Shown here in pieces: positions 24,801 through 36,850 of a DNA stretch of 64,000 bases. Position numbers and translations under genes: made by a program. The notes below the pieces were generated by a model, which searched no databases, had not been told where the DNA came from, and was given only the letters and a program-made list of their open reading frames with translations. The DNA comes from Trochalopteron elliotii. Taxonomy: Eukaryota > Chordata > Aves > Passeriformes > Leiothrichidae. How positions within the stretch are numbered: the stretch's first letter is position 1; the number at the start of each line of letters is the position of its first letter. The stretch is from contig JANPWX010000614.1 of assembly GCA_024734555.1 (NCBI GenBank), forward strand, positions 62,001 to 126,000, given 5' to 3'.

Positions 24801-27639
24801 TGATGCTTCTTTTTTTCTTTTTTTTTTTTTTTTTTTATTCCCAGCCCAAGGGAAATTTTGAAAATTAGGTTTTTCCACCCTCTTGAGGATGGGTGCAAAT
24901 TCTGAAATATCACAATTTCCACAAGGGTGAAACTCCTGATTTTCAGCCACTTTCTCCCCGGGCCTCTCCAGGAGGTCCGAGTCACCCATGCAGATGATGC
25001 CTCACATATTTCTATATAGATGTGTCTGGGTTGCAGCCTGGGACTCCCGGGAGTTCCATGAGGCACAAGCCCACAGGATGGTCCCCTCTCTCAGCCTGGC
25101 CCCCGCACTGGAGCTGAACACTGGTACCATGCCCACCAGCCCTTCCTGAGCCACCAAGGAGGTGGAGACATGGGAATCATGGCTTGCACAAGGTAGGGAA
25201 AGAAGGACAATCATGCACGTTTGGGGCATCCTGAAGATTGTGACCTCAGAAAAAAATATGGAGGGAATAGAGCTATATTTAATGAAGATACTCAAGGGAA
25301 GGATAATTTTTTACAGAGGAGAGTCCCCAAAATACCTGCCTGGAAGTCAAGCCTGACCTGAGCCCCAGTAGACAGCACAAGGCAGGAGTCTTCAGCAAGG
25401 GTGCTCTCATGCTGGGTCTGCCTTGCCCGATATCCCTCCCTTGTGCCCCATCACCTAGTTTGCTGGGTCCTACATTCAGAAAGAATGCTAAGAAAAGGCA
25501 AGAAAATAATAATTTTTTTGGGAGCTCACAAGAGTGCACTTAGAGACACCCCACAAGATGGCTCCAAAAGGAGTGGAGCTGTGTGTCCAGCCCTGCCAGA
25601 TCACAGAACTCACATGAGACCTTCCCAGGAGCAGTCAGCTTAGGGACATCCAAATCACTGCCTTCAACAGCCACCAACACACCAACATTTCTCTCATGCC
25701 ATTTCTGAATCAAACATGGTCAACTGATAGTATAAAACAAGCCTGTCTGTTGGTTAACTCTGAATGAAAGCTGTAGCTGAGGCACCACAGATCACCACAA
25801 GCTGTTCTCAGTCCCGCAGGGGCTGCTAGCAGAGACAAGAAGGGCTTGTCACATGGCAATTAGCTGCAAGGAATCCCCAAAACCCTCCAAAGCTGCTGCT
25901 CACAGCCTTTGGCCTTTGCAATAAACTTACCATTGCTCCCTGTTTCAGCTGGCAGCTGGTCCTCATTTCTAGACCTGTTTCCTTTCTACTAATTAATCAT
26001 CTCCAAATGTGTCTCTGCCTGAACATATGGTCAGAAACACGATGTCAGGGCACACTCTCTGAGACCCATGCATGCTGCATGTGAGGGGCCAGGAGTGCCA
26101 GTGGCAGAGCTGGGATGACCCTGTGTGGCCACCCCTGTGGCCACCGTGCTGCTTCACAAGCCAGACCCCACCCTGCTGCATGTCCAGGGCACAGGCAGCA
26201 CTTGCCAGGGGCAGTGGATGGAGCAGATTGATGAGTATCAGCCTGTTGTGCTGACTCCTGACCCCAGCACCCCACAGAGGGAGGCAAGGGTTGGCCCCAT
26301 TTTCACATGTAACTGCAGCTCCTCTCCATGCAGAGCTGGGTCTGAAGTCTCAGGGGTAAAAAATGGGTTCAGAAGACAAAAGAAAAGCAAAGAGTGGATG
26401 AAGAACTCTGCAGAGCCACCCCAACAAGGTCAGCTTGGCTTATTACCTGTGGCTGAGCTACCCATGGCTACACCCTCAGCAGAGCTGTCTGCACAGGGAG
26501 CCAGCCATGGGGAAACAAGAACAGGGACTCATGTCCAGGATACCAGAGCCAGTGGCCACCCCAGTCCTGAGCAGAGGACAGAAGACACTCAGAGACCAGT
26601 CCAACACCCTGGGCTCTGTTGCTTCATCTCCCTTCCTCTTGAAACAGCTGGAAGGAACCAAATTTTTTCTTTTATTATCTAGGATCAGACTTGCACAATG
26701 AAGGTGCTCCAAGGCCACTTGTGCCAGGATATTTACAGAGTTTCACAGCAGAACAATGAAACAAAACGAGGGGAAGCTTTTTGATCTTTACGAACCTGAC
26801 ACTCTGAGGGAGCAGCAAGCATGAAATTGGCCCTCCCATCCAGGTTTGTGATCGTTCCTCATGGCCATAGCCTCAGGCAGCAGCACTGAGCCACTCCTCT
26901 GCTGCAGCTGGCCAGACCACAGAGGAATGCTCTGTGGAGACCATAAAGCTCTGCAGATGAAGGATGCCAAATGAACAACCTTTTTGACATTTAATCTTTT
27001 CAAATGGTAATCTGAATTTTGAAGATTTTATAGAACGAAGGAGGATTTTGTGCCATGTTTTTCCAGCTCTGCTTCCAAACCCCATCTACCCCAATAAGCC
27101 ATTGTGGTTAACTTCCAGAAAGGGAAAGGTTGAATTTCCCAAGCTGATGGCCAGTCCCAGAGACAATGAGTCCTTGGTACAAGGCTGCAAGATGTAATGT
27201 GCCTTGGGTATCTGCAAGTGAAAGAAATGTAGGGAGGCAGGACTGTCTCCTTGGTAGGATTGTTGTCCTTCTTTGGGGTCCCAGATTCGCTGTTGCAGCT
27301 CAAGTCTGCAGTGCTAGCCCAGAAACTGGGTGGTAAATAGATTTGAGTGAGACTTCAGAATCCTCCTCCAGGTCAGCTGGAGATTTGGGGGGTCTTCCTG
27401 TAAGAGCAGAGGAAGACCAAGCCAGAGCCACAGTAACATCCACAGCAATACAGGCAGGAATGAGCTGGTTGTGTTGGCCAAGTCACAAGAGCCAGGTCTT
27501 GATTTTGTTAGGACAGTGATGATCCTCATCCTACCCCAGGAGTGAAGCCATGGGGTTGTTGTCCCCTGAGCAAAATGTATCCTCTTATTCAGCTCCAGAG
27601 GTTACACAGCTCAAGGAGTGTTTCCCTCGTACCGCTGAA
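21836..27639. other. Unique non-coding DNA
   Basis: About 5.8 kb without recognisable genes or TE bodies. A poly-T tract lies at 24810-24836. A stretch near 25900-26005 (CTTTGGCCTTTGCAATAAAC, CTACTAATTAATCATC) has AT-rich motif clustering but no firm identity. Open frames up to 185 codons (for example 26125-26682, +) lack any domain and are rich in Ser, Pro and Gln. Confidence 0.4.
24810..24836 (+). repeat. Poly-T tract
   Basis: A T-run interrupted by a single C. It could be the A-tail of a minus-strand retroposon, but no such body is recognisable on its left side, so it is listed as a simple repeat. Confidence 0.85.
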
Positions 27640-28950
27640 GGAGGATCCTGGAGTGCTCACACCTGTCAGTCTCACTTCAGTGCCCCATAAAATCCTGGAA
27701 AATATTATTCTGGGAAGTATTGAAAAATACCTGGAAGACAATGCTGGCATCAATCACAGCCAACACAAATTCATGAGAAGAAATTCCTGCTTGTCAAACC
27801 TGATTTCCTTCTAAAGCAGGGCAACCCAACTGCTCAATCCAGGAAAGCCACTAGATGTGATCTTTTTGGATTTCAGCAGAGCTTTTGATATAGTCTCTGC
27901 CAGGATCCTTCTGGTCAAACTCTCCAGCCCATAGCTGCCTCACAGGTCAGGCACAAGGAGGAACAGTGAGTGGGGTGACATCAGACAGGTGTTCAGTCAC
28001 CAATGGGGGTCTTCAGGGCTCCATCCTCAACCAAATTCTCTTCAACATCTTCAATAATGGCTTGGATGCAGGAATTAAAGGAATACTAAGTTTGCCAATA
28101 ACACAAAATTGGGAAGAGCTGTTGACTCCCTCGTAGGCTCTGCAGAGAGACCTTGACAAATGAGAGATGGGCAATCACCAACCGTGTGGAATTTAACAAA
28201 GGCAAGTGCCAGATTCTGCACGTGAGACAGAGCAGTCCTGGTTGTGTATATGAATTGGGAAGGAGATGCTGGAGAGAAGCTGCAGAAAGGACCTGGGGGT
28301 CCTGGTCAAGGGCCAGTTGGATCTGAGTCACCAGCGCCCTGGAGCCAGGAGGGAAACCCCTGTTCTGGAGGCACCAGGTCCACCAGCTGGGCCAGGGAGG
28401 GGATTGTCCCACTCTGCTTTGCACTGGAGTGGCCTCACCTCAAGTCCTGTGTGCAATATAAAAAAGACATTAAGCGACTGGAGAGTGTCCAAAGGAGGTC
28501 ACAAGGACAGGGAAGGGTCTGGAGGGGCCATATGAGGAGCAACTGAGAGCCCTTGGTGCGTTCAGCCTGGAAAAGAGGAAAACTGAGGGGAGACCTCATT
28601 GAACTCTTCAACATCCTCCAGAGAGGCAGCACAGGGGCAGCTCTGATCCCTTCACTCTCATGACCAGTGAGAGAACTCAAGGAAATGTCTGGATCTGAGG
28701 GGAGGTTTAGGTTGGATATCAGGGAAAAGGTTTTTTACCCAGAGAGTGGTCAGGTGCTGGAACAGACCACAGGGAAATGGTCACAGCTCCAAGCCTGTCT
28801 GAGTTCAAGGAGTGTTTGGACAATGCTCTCAGGCAGAGTGGGATTTTTTGGGTGTCCTGCATAGGGCCTGGAGGTGGACTCAGTGATCCTGACAGGTCCC
28901 TTCCAATTCAGCATGTTCTATGATTCTGTGATTCTATGATTCTATGATAA
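27640..28950 (+). mobile_element. CR1 LINE, older, 5'-truncated
   Basis: A second CR1 fragment, more decayed than the one at 17.3 kb. ORF2 traces include a finger region (HKILENIILGSIEKYLEDN, then SQHKFMRRNSCLSNLISF) and motif A (VIFLDFSRAFD), with in-frame stops and frameshifts throughout. The 3' UTR has the usual TTCAGCCTGGAAAAGAGGAAAACTGAGGGGAGACC box, and the element ends in TTCTATGATTCTGTGATTCTATGATTCTATG. It is a different subfamily from the 17.3-kb copy: it reads AGGTTGGATATCAGGGAAAAGG and has no GTGCCATGATTTAG segment. Confidence 0.93.
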
Positions 28951-31900
28951 GGACTATTCAAATATCACCATGCAGATCCCATCCATCACTAGTGCCACTG
29001 CACGGGTTAGATCACCCAAGGCAAGTGAGGGCTCTAGTTGAGCAAGCCAGCATTTCTTCATTCTGTAAACTAGCTTGAACCTTGCCAGATCAAGTGTCAC
29101 AGGGGATGCAAGCCCTGGATCCTCTCTAGAAACCACCTTCACCAGGGCCCTGCTGAATGGAGAGGACTCAGCAGCTACAGGGCAAGCAGATCTCTGGAGC
29201 CATCCTCAGAGCCTCTGGCTTCTTCTGCTCATGGCATAGCCCTTCTGAGACCTGCTCCACTGGCAGTGGGCTGTACCCACAGCATCGCACCCTCCAGCCC
29301 AGAGGAAACAGCTGGAGCTGAGTTGGGGGAGGTTTACCCTGGCCACGTTCCCCATGCTACTCTGCACTCTGGCCCTGCTGCCAGCTTTGTTCCAGCATAG
29401 GCTGCATGCAAGGCTTCAGGACCTCCTCCTGCTGAGGGATTTATTTGTGTCAGCCAAGTTGTCCAGAAGGATATGAGCTGCCTGGGTTGCAGATGACCAG
29501 CACACAAATCTCTGCCAAAGGACTGATGTCCCAAGAGCACGGGACTGGCAACTCAGAGCTGCCAGTCTGACTCCCAGGGGCTGTGCAAACCCTCTGTCAG
29601 CCCCTCGGCCCTTCTTGGAAAGTGAAAAGCCCTCATCTCATCCAGGACATGAAAGGACTGCTTCCAAGTTTTAGTGAACGTGCTCCTGCATTGCTGCCCA
29701 GGGAAAGGGCCAAACACCTGTGGAGGTGAGGCCCTCGGACACATTGCACCAGTGGCAGCTGCAGAGCAGCCAGTGGGGTGGAGCAGGGGGCAGGCTGAGT
29801 GTGACCAGCAGGGGGGCTCTGCGATCATGACTTTTCCCAGCCCTTCCCAGCACATTAGAGGGAATGTGAGAGCCCCGGCCAGAGGTGAGGGGCGGCTGAT
29901 GAACGAGGTGATAACTCCTCAGCAGATGGTTCCAAAGGCTGCACCACGCTTGGGGGACGCAGACAAAACACAGAGGTGAAGCCCAGATGTTTAATTTCAG
30001 CATCTGGATGTGATTCCTAAACAGAGACACTCACATCTGACTGTTCTGCCTGAAAATAAATGGTTTGTTTGACCTTCCCCTTAGCCCACCCCAATATATT
30101 CTGTGTCTCTTCTAAACACACAGCAGCTGATCCCTCCTCACTGGGACCAGCCATGTGCCAGACAAGTGCTGCAGGCACCACGGTTGGCACAGCAGCTGTG
30201 GGGGATGCAAGGGACATGGCATCAGGGGATGCGGAGCAGGGCGCAGCACAGACCAGAGCTGCCAGCCTAGAGGAAAGGAGAACATCCTTCTGCACTGCAG
30301 CCATCCTGTTTTGGGCTCTCAGTCAGCACGTTTCAGAGCAGGACACCAACCCTGGGTGTCCACTCTGCCCAAGAGCCTCTCACAGCCTTCACCCTGCCAG
30401 GTGTCTACTCCTGCCCCAAAAGTCCCGTGCAAGTAGAGAGGGATGGGACTACAATGAGGAACTGGTCTGCAACCATATCCTCCTACCTTCAGGCCCCAAG
30501 ATCCTCACCTGAGACACATCAGAGCAGCCTGGCTGTTTGAGCATCCACTCAGCTCTCCCAGGCACTCCAGCACTCAGCCCAACCTGGGTCTCATTTCACC
30601 TCAGAGGCTGCAGCATCCCATCACCCAGCAGGGACTGGTATCAGGTGCTGCCAAAGCCAAGAAGGGACAAACCTGCTCAATGCCTTGGGAGCACTGGAAG
30701 AACCTGCTCAGAGATCTAGGTCTCCAGGACATGTTGAAACCAAGGAGTGCCCTTCAAAGAAGCTATCTCATCTTGGATCAGAGATGCCACACGACAGAGA
30801 ATCCGACACACTCCTAATAAATGGGAATAGTAGGCGTTGGGTGGTGCTGAAACTGACAATGAAGATAGTGATTAGTGATGACGGACAGTACTAATTATGG
30901 CTAATCTGCCTAATGGCCAAGTCTGAGGGTAGTGTGTGTGACTGATGGTGACAAGTGATGGCAGCTGGAGGACTCCACAGTGACCACAGAGATGTCAGAC
31001 AATGCTGGTGGCAGACAGAGCAAACGAGTTGTGACACAGTAATCTGTTACTTGGGTTGTTTGTAATCCTGCAGACACATCTGGCTCAGAGCATGCCACAG
31101 TCCTGCAAGGCTCCTGAAGGATCAAACAGGCAGCACAGGAGGTCAAACCTCTCTCTGCAGCTTCTTGTGTACAGTGAGGGCTAAGAAGTGGTGGCATGGT
31201 GTGGCACACCAGCTGACCCTTTGGTCCACTCCAGCCCAGCTCCACCTGTGTTCTTAGACCAGCAAGAACAGGGCAGAGTCAGCATGGTGGTGCAGGAAGT
31301 GTTGGACCCCCCAGCACAGTGGGACAAGGACCCCAAGGTTCCACTGAGATCCAGTGGCCAGCTGCCCACTATGGGGCACCCACCCTGGCACAGCCAGTCC
31401 TGTGCAGCAGGAGCAGCCCCACAGCAGCAGCACACAGCCCCATGACCCCTGACCAGGCCAGCCAGCCAGGAGCAATGAGTGGGTGCAGCCAGGGTGCCTG
31501 CATGGCCATCCTGGGGGCCTGTGGGTGCATTGCATGCTGCAGAGCCACTCACAGCCCAGCCTGGCCTTGGGCACACTGATGGCATCCCCCACTGCCTGTA
31601 GCATCAGCTACAGCAGGCAGAAGGGACATAGGTGCCCCAGGCAGCAGTACCACAGTGTGGTGGCTTATAGGTGAAATCCAGGCTGGCTGGGGTGATACTT
31701 CACACAGGCAAAAAGAAAAGGGCAAAACATGTCAGCTGGCTGTGATAAGAGCAGTCACACAAAGCAGGCGCCACTTGCAGAACAATATGTTCACTGTCAT
31801 CAGCCTGGCAGCACAGCAGGGCCCAGCACCTCATGCCCATCAGATTTATTCTCTGCCTGAGGTTAAAGTAGGGCTCAGGTCCAAACAAAGCTGGGGCAGA

Positions 31901-32073
31901 TCAGTCAAAAGCTGCCCAAGTATGAGTACAGAGCTACTAGCACTCATAGAGTGCAAGCAAGCTCCAAGACTGCTGCAAAAAGCTGAAGCTCTGCACCCCA
32001 AGAACTTCTCACCAAGCCTGCTAGCTTGGGGCAAGAAAGGCTGGTTTTGTGGCATTTCCCTGGGATAGGTCTT
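28951..32073. other. Unique non-coding DNA
   Basis: No gene or TE body was recognised in this 3.1 kb. Around 30790-30920 an AT-rich, CpG-retaining patch (ACACTCCTAATAAATGGG, TAGGCGTTGGG, GATGACGGACAGTACTAATTATGG) could be a conserved non-coding element. Confidence 0.4.
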
Positions 32074-32497
32074 TGTAGTGGTGTGTCCTGCCCCCAGCCC
32101 TCCTCAGGCCAGCTCTACAGAAGTTCCTGATAAACCTTGATGGTAGTTGGGCAGTGAAGCGTCCCCTGACTGTACCAAGAGCTCTTGAATGGTACAGGAG
32201 GGAAAGATCCTGCTTGTAACAGGAACATCAGCTGCCCAACCAAGATGAGGAACAAAGGATAAGCAGTAATTCTTGTTAGCCTTGGTAAATCATTTACCTG
32301 AATCACAGCCCAAGTGAATTGGTACCATTGTTATGAGATCTTTGGAAAAAATGAGTTGTAGCCCAAGTGGAACAGTACCATTGTTACCAGAAGAAACGTC
32401 CTGTAGCTTCCAACTCGGATACTGGCCAGGATGGAAACTTACTGGTGACTAAAGCCAATCATCTTGTGACCCTGTAAACATCAGTCCTGAGGCCCTC
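32074..32497. repeat. Possible LTR or old repeat fragment
   Basis: The stretch begins TGTAGTGGTGTGTCC and carries AAGCCAATCATCTTGTGACC, a CCAAT-like box of the kind seen in avian LTRs. It directly abuts a CR1 tail. It also contains an internal imperfect duplication of about 26 bp (32308-32333 and 32361-32386, spacing 53) that shares GCCCAAGTG and GTACCATTGTTA. No matching second LTR or internal region was found. A library search is needed to name it. Confidence 0.25.
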
Positions 32498-32851
32498 CTG
32501 TACCTAAAAGGGGCTTATGAGCACTTAAAAGACTACAAGAGAGCTGGAGAGGGACTTCTAGCAAGGGCATGCAGAGATAGGACAAAAGGGAATGGCTTCC
32601 CACTGGCAGAGGGCAGGGATGGATGAGATATTGGGAAGGAATTGTTCCCTGGGAGGGTGGGGAGGCCCTGGCACAGGGTGCCCAGAGAAGCTGTGGCTGC
32701 CCCTGGACCCCTGGAAGTGTCCAAGGCCAGGTTGGACACAGCTTGGAGCAGCCTGGGATAGTGGGAGGCATCCCTGCCCATGGCAGGGGGTGGAATGAGA
32801 TGGACTTTAAGGTCCTTTCCAACACAAACCATCTTGTGATTCTATAGTGAT
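32498..32851 (+). mobile_element. CR1 LINE 3' fragment
   Basis: Only the end of ORF2 and the 3' UTR remain. Diagnostic stretches are GTACCTAAAAGGGGCTTATG, GAGCTGGAGAGGGACTT, GAGGCCCTGGCACAGGGTGC and GGAATGAGATGGACTTTAAG, with the terminus TTGTGATTCTATAG. A ~17 bp insertion (CACTTAAAAGACTACAA) sits near its start. It inserted beside or into the LTR-like stretch on its left. Confidence 0.92.
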
Positions 32852-34985
32852 GAACAAGCTCTGCCCAAACCCCTCCCTAGCAGGGCTGCCCTGCCCATGC
32901 TGCAGCAGACCCCGGTGCAGTTGCATCCACCAGACACTGTTCTTGGCACTTTCTTCTCCAAGACATTCTAGGGAGGCAGCTGATGGAGCTGGGAATACCC
33001 TGGTGTTCCCATGAGGATGTGGCTGCATCCCAGCTTATCAGAGTTCACAGGGACTTGGAAAAGAGGTTGGCAGTGGTAGTACAGACCCAGAACTGGCCTG
33101 ACAGCCCACAGCAGTCCTGGCAGGAAGCACCAGTGAAGGACACAGGCACCAGTGGCACGTGCAGCCCCCATAGCAGCCCATCCAGCAGGTCCCCTAGATC
33201 CACATCCCCACGTACTCAGAATGCTCTCCACTGGCAGTGCTGGGGGTGGCAGCATGGTATGGCAGCACAGAGTTGCTCCCAACTGGACCAGGCATTTTCA
33301 GAGGGATGTGCTCCACTCTCACTTCCCACCCACTGATCTTATAATCGGCTATGAGACTCTGTCTCTGAACATTTTGTCTAGGTTTTGAATTTGCTCTGTT
33401 TTTAATTTGGGGGATGATGCCATATCTAGTGCTGCAGCCCTTGATTAGCACACGCACCAGCACACACGCACACACCACATTGCCAGAGTCAATCACACAT
33501 GTTTGCTCAAGACCTTTTGTAAATCTTTGGATTCAGACCAACTTTTCTTTTCTTACATGAAATTGTTGTAGTCTGATATTTATAGTTTACTTAAAATAAA
33601 TATCTCCTTATGTTTCCTGCTTCCCGCTTCTGAGGCAAGGGTCTCACAGGGTTGCTGCCTGTCTTCTCTCTTTCCTCAAGGTTTCACTATTTTTTTCCTC
33701 TTCCATAAACATTTTTTGAGCAGATTCTACATTTGCCAGATGCTGCTGAACCTTGTCCCAGGTCTTTTCAGTCGTTCTGGTGAGCAAGACACTGGTTCAG
33801 ATTGAATCAGACATCATAGTGCATAGCGGGCAGCTATGCCAAAGGGCCTTCATGGAACAACATACTGGAGGAGGATAAAGATGAAGAGGATGAGGCCGAG
33901 TGGCATCTGGACCATGGGGTCCAAGCACAGATACCAGCTGTCATGGAGACTCACTCCCTTGCAGCACTTGAGGATGCAGCAGCTGGACTCATTGCTCTTG
34001 CAGGGGACAGAAGGGGTGGCAAGAGTCTCCATACCTACCCTTGCTACCCTGCTTGGGTTGTAAGCATCGGGCTCTTGCAAGCCACCCTCCAGGAGAGACC
34101 TTCTCCCCAGAGCAGGGTGGATGATGGAGCTTCATGAAACAATGTGCTCCCACTTGGGCCAGCTTCAAGCAGGCTGCTTCTGGGCTGCTCCCATCAAGTA
34201 TTTTCAAGGATAGATTTCCACCCCACTCCATCTGAATGTTTCCAAGGTCAGATTCCCAGTCCTCTCCAGGCCCCTACTGCAGTATTTGAAAACACTCACA
34301 GTGGCCTCATGATTTGTCCATGTCTTCATAGGGAATTTCTCTTATTGCAACTCCTGCTGCTGCCTCTCACTGTCTCTCTGTGCATCTTTGAGAAGCCCTG
34401 GGTGTAACCTCCTGTTTGCTCTTGGAGGCACAAGTGCCCTGCACCTGCAGCAAAGGGAGTGCGAGTCCTGCCAGAGGATGAAAACCTCCCAGGAACCTCA
34501 GCCACTGGGCAGGCAGACCTGGGGGAGCCAAGGAGGGGGAGCCAGGGACAGCCTGAGAGAGAAGCAGTCCCCAGACTGCTCCCTGGGGCCTTGCAGCATC
34601 TTGTGGTGCAAGAGGTAGAGATGTTGGTAGAGCATCCCTGCAGGCAGTGGGAGGACAGAGGGATTAAACCAATGTTTACATGGCCTTTCCCACCCAGCAG
34701 CCTCTTGGCAGCTCTCCCCGGTGCTGAGGCTGATGAACCCCATTTGTTTTGGAAGAGCCATTTGTTTTCCAACCCTCTGCTGTGAAGGGAATGCTTTCAC
34801 TGCAAAAATAATCCTCTCTTCTTTTTTCAGGCCCTGGGCCACATTTGGTCCTGTCTCCCCAGGAGTAGCACACCAGCACACATATGTGTAAGCTCACACC
34901 CAGCCCTTCACGTCACTTCTGCATGGGATCCCACAGGCCCCATTTACACACCGGCCCACATGCTACATATCCAAAGTAGTCCAGA
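32852..34985. other. Unique non-coding DNA
   Basis: No gene, TE or RNA was recognised. An AT-rich patch at about 33500-33625 (GTCTGATATTTATAGTTTAC, TTAAAATAAATATCTCC) and a short (CACACG)n-like patch at about 33450-33475 were noted. Confidence 0.4.
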
Positions 34986-34989
34986 TTCA

Positions 34990-35707
34990 AGCACTGCCCC
35001 TGTACACACTCTGTGAGCTCACACATTGCCCCTGTGCACACTCTGTGAGCTCACACACTGCCCCTCTGACACTCCTCTGTGAGCTCACACACTGCCCCTG
35101 TGCACATCCTCTGTGAGCTCACACACTGCCCCTCTGACACTCCTCTGTGAGCTCACACACTGCCCCTGTGCACACTCTGTGAGCTCACACACTGCCCATC
35201 TGACACTCCTCTGTGAGCTCACACACTGCCCCTGTGCACATCCTCTGTGAGCTCACACACTGCCCATTTGACACTGCTGTGTGAGCTCACACACTGCCCT
35301 TGTGCACATCCTCTGTGAGCTCACACACTGCCCCTCTGACACTCCTCTGTGAGCTCACACACTGCCCCTGTGCACATCCTCTGTGAGCTCACACACTGCC
35401 CCTCTGACACTCCTCTGTGAGCTCACACACTGCCCCTGTGCACACTCTGTGAGCTCACACACTGCCCCTCTGACACTCCTCTGTGAGCTCACACACTGCC
35501 CCTGTGCACACTCTGTGAGCTCACACACTGCCCCTCTGACACTCCTCTGTGAGCTCACACACTGCCCCTGTGCACACTCTCTGAGCTCACACACTGCCCC
35601 TCTGACACTCCTCTGTGAGCTCACACACTGCCCCTGTGCACACTCTCTGAGCTCACACATTGCCCCTGTGCACATCCTCTGTGAGCTCACACACTGCCCC
35701 TGTGCAG
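34990..35707 (+). repeat. Dimeric minisatellite with palindromic SacI core
   Basis: About 21 tandem units of ~32-34 bp. Most alternate between an A unit (CACACTGCCCCTGTGCACA..) and a B unit (CACACTGCCCCTCTGACACTC..), giving a higher-order repeat of roughly 66 bp. Nearly every unit contains GAGCTC, usually within the perfect 12-bp palindrome TGTGAGCTCACA. Two A units carry CTCTCTGAGCTC instead, and other variants (CCCATCTG, CCCATTTG) are scattered. The array has long frames on both strands (Cys/Ser/His-rich). These follow from the unit length being close to a multiple of three and are not evidence of a gene. Confidence 0.95.
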
Positions 35708-36044
35708 GAAGGTTCCATCGCCCCTGGATGGCAGCTCAGTGGCCGTTCTTCCCATCTCCTGGCCACCACCTTTTTGTAGGGGTAAGCCCAATGTATCTGG
35801 CAGAGAGCAGGGCCCACATTCAGCCTGCTGGGTGGCCTGGGTACAGTGTCAGCAGAGCTGTCTTTGCAGTGCCTTTCCAGGCCATGTGGTCCCTGGCATC
35901 ACTCCAGTTGCAGGCAGCTCTGTGTGGGAAGCTGGGCTGGGAATCCACAGGAGAGGCTGAAGTCCCCCTGTACCCCCAGTACAGACAGAACAGCACCACT
36001 GTCCTCCCCCATGCAGCAGCACCCCACCACCTCCCTGCAGGAAA
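35708..36044. other. Unique DNA between minisatellite and CR1
   Basis: A short unique spacer. The open frame running in from the minisatellite continues here without a recognisable domain. No other feature is seen. Confidence 0.5.
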
Positions 36045-36478
36045 ATATAATAAAATCACAGACTGATTTGGGTGGGAAGGGACCTTGAAAGGTCAACAAG
36101 TCCAAAATTCTTTAATGAGCCAGGACACCTTCCTCTATCCCAACTCCAAGACTCGTCCAACCTGGCCTTGGACACTTCCAGGGATGGGGCAGCCATATCT
36201 CCTCTGGGAAACCTGTTTCAGGGTCTCACCACTGTTACTGTAAAGTATACTTTCTAACATCTAATCAAATCTTCCCACTTTTAATTGAAAGCCATCTCAC
36301 CTTCTCCCATCAGTACAAACCCTGCTGGAAGGTTTGTCCCACCTTTGTTGCAAGTTCCCTTTAGGCACTGGAAAGGACTCTAAGGTCTCTACAGAGCCTT
36401 CTGTTCTCTAGGCTGAGCAACACCAAACCTCTCAGCTTTTCCCCACAGGAGAGATGCTCTACCCTCTGACCATTTTTG
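36045..36478 (-). mobile_element. CR1 LINE 3' fragment, minus strand
   Basis: The 3' end of an old CR1 in reverse orientation. Its terminus reads on the plus strand as AATCACAGACTGATTTGGGTGG. It is followed by GGGAAGGGACCTTGAAAGGTC, CCAACCTGGCCTTGGACACTTC, and CTGAGCAACACCAAACCTCTC near the 5' boundary. Many substitutions show it is old. It carries no ORF. Confidence 0.93.
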
Positions 36479-36652
36479 ATCGCAAAGTCTTCATGCATGC
36501 AGAAGCCTGGCTGTAAAGGCAGAAGTGTAGCCTGTCTTTCTCATCCAGACAGCTCTGCAGGCACATCATCCCATTGGGGAGTGATGCCAGCCAAAAGCAC
36601 CACATAGGCCAGGGGTGTTGCCTTGTGTTACTTTGATCACTGTTGCATGTTA

Positions 36653-36850
36653 CGTTTTTTTTCCCCTTCTTTTCTTGTCCTTCTGTTTCTTCTTTCTATT
36701 TTTCCTTTTTTTTCTCTTCCTGTTTTAATTATTATTATGAGATATTTTCCTTATCTTTTTATTTTCCTTTTTCTTCTTTTCTTTCCCCCTTCCCCTTTCT
36801 GATTTGTTCCCTTTTTTCATTTTCTTCTTTGTCTCCCTCTTCTCTGTTCC
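36653..36850 (+). repeat. Polypyrimidine tract
   Basis: About 200 bp consisting almost entirely of T and C (TTTTTTTCCCCTTCTTTTC, TTTTTCTTCTTTTCTTTCCC), broken by one AT-rich island (TTTTAATTATTATTATGAG). Long pyrimidine tracts with mirror symmetry can form triplex DNA in vitro. No function is implied here. Confidence 0.85.

Noticed and set aside
34990..35707. CRISPR-like appearance of the regular repeats
   Set aside because: Units abut without unique spacers, the variable part falls into just two recurring types, and the context (CR1, ERV) is vertebrate.
35383..36066. 227-codon open frame over the minisatellite
   Set aside because: Produced by a repeat whose unit length is close to a multiple of three. 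Both strands are open and no domain is present.
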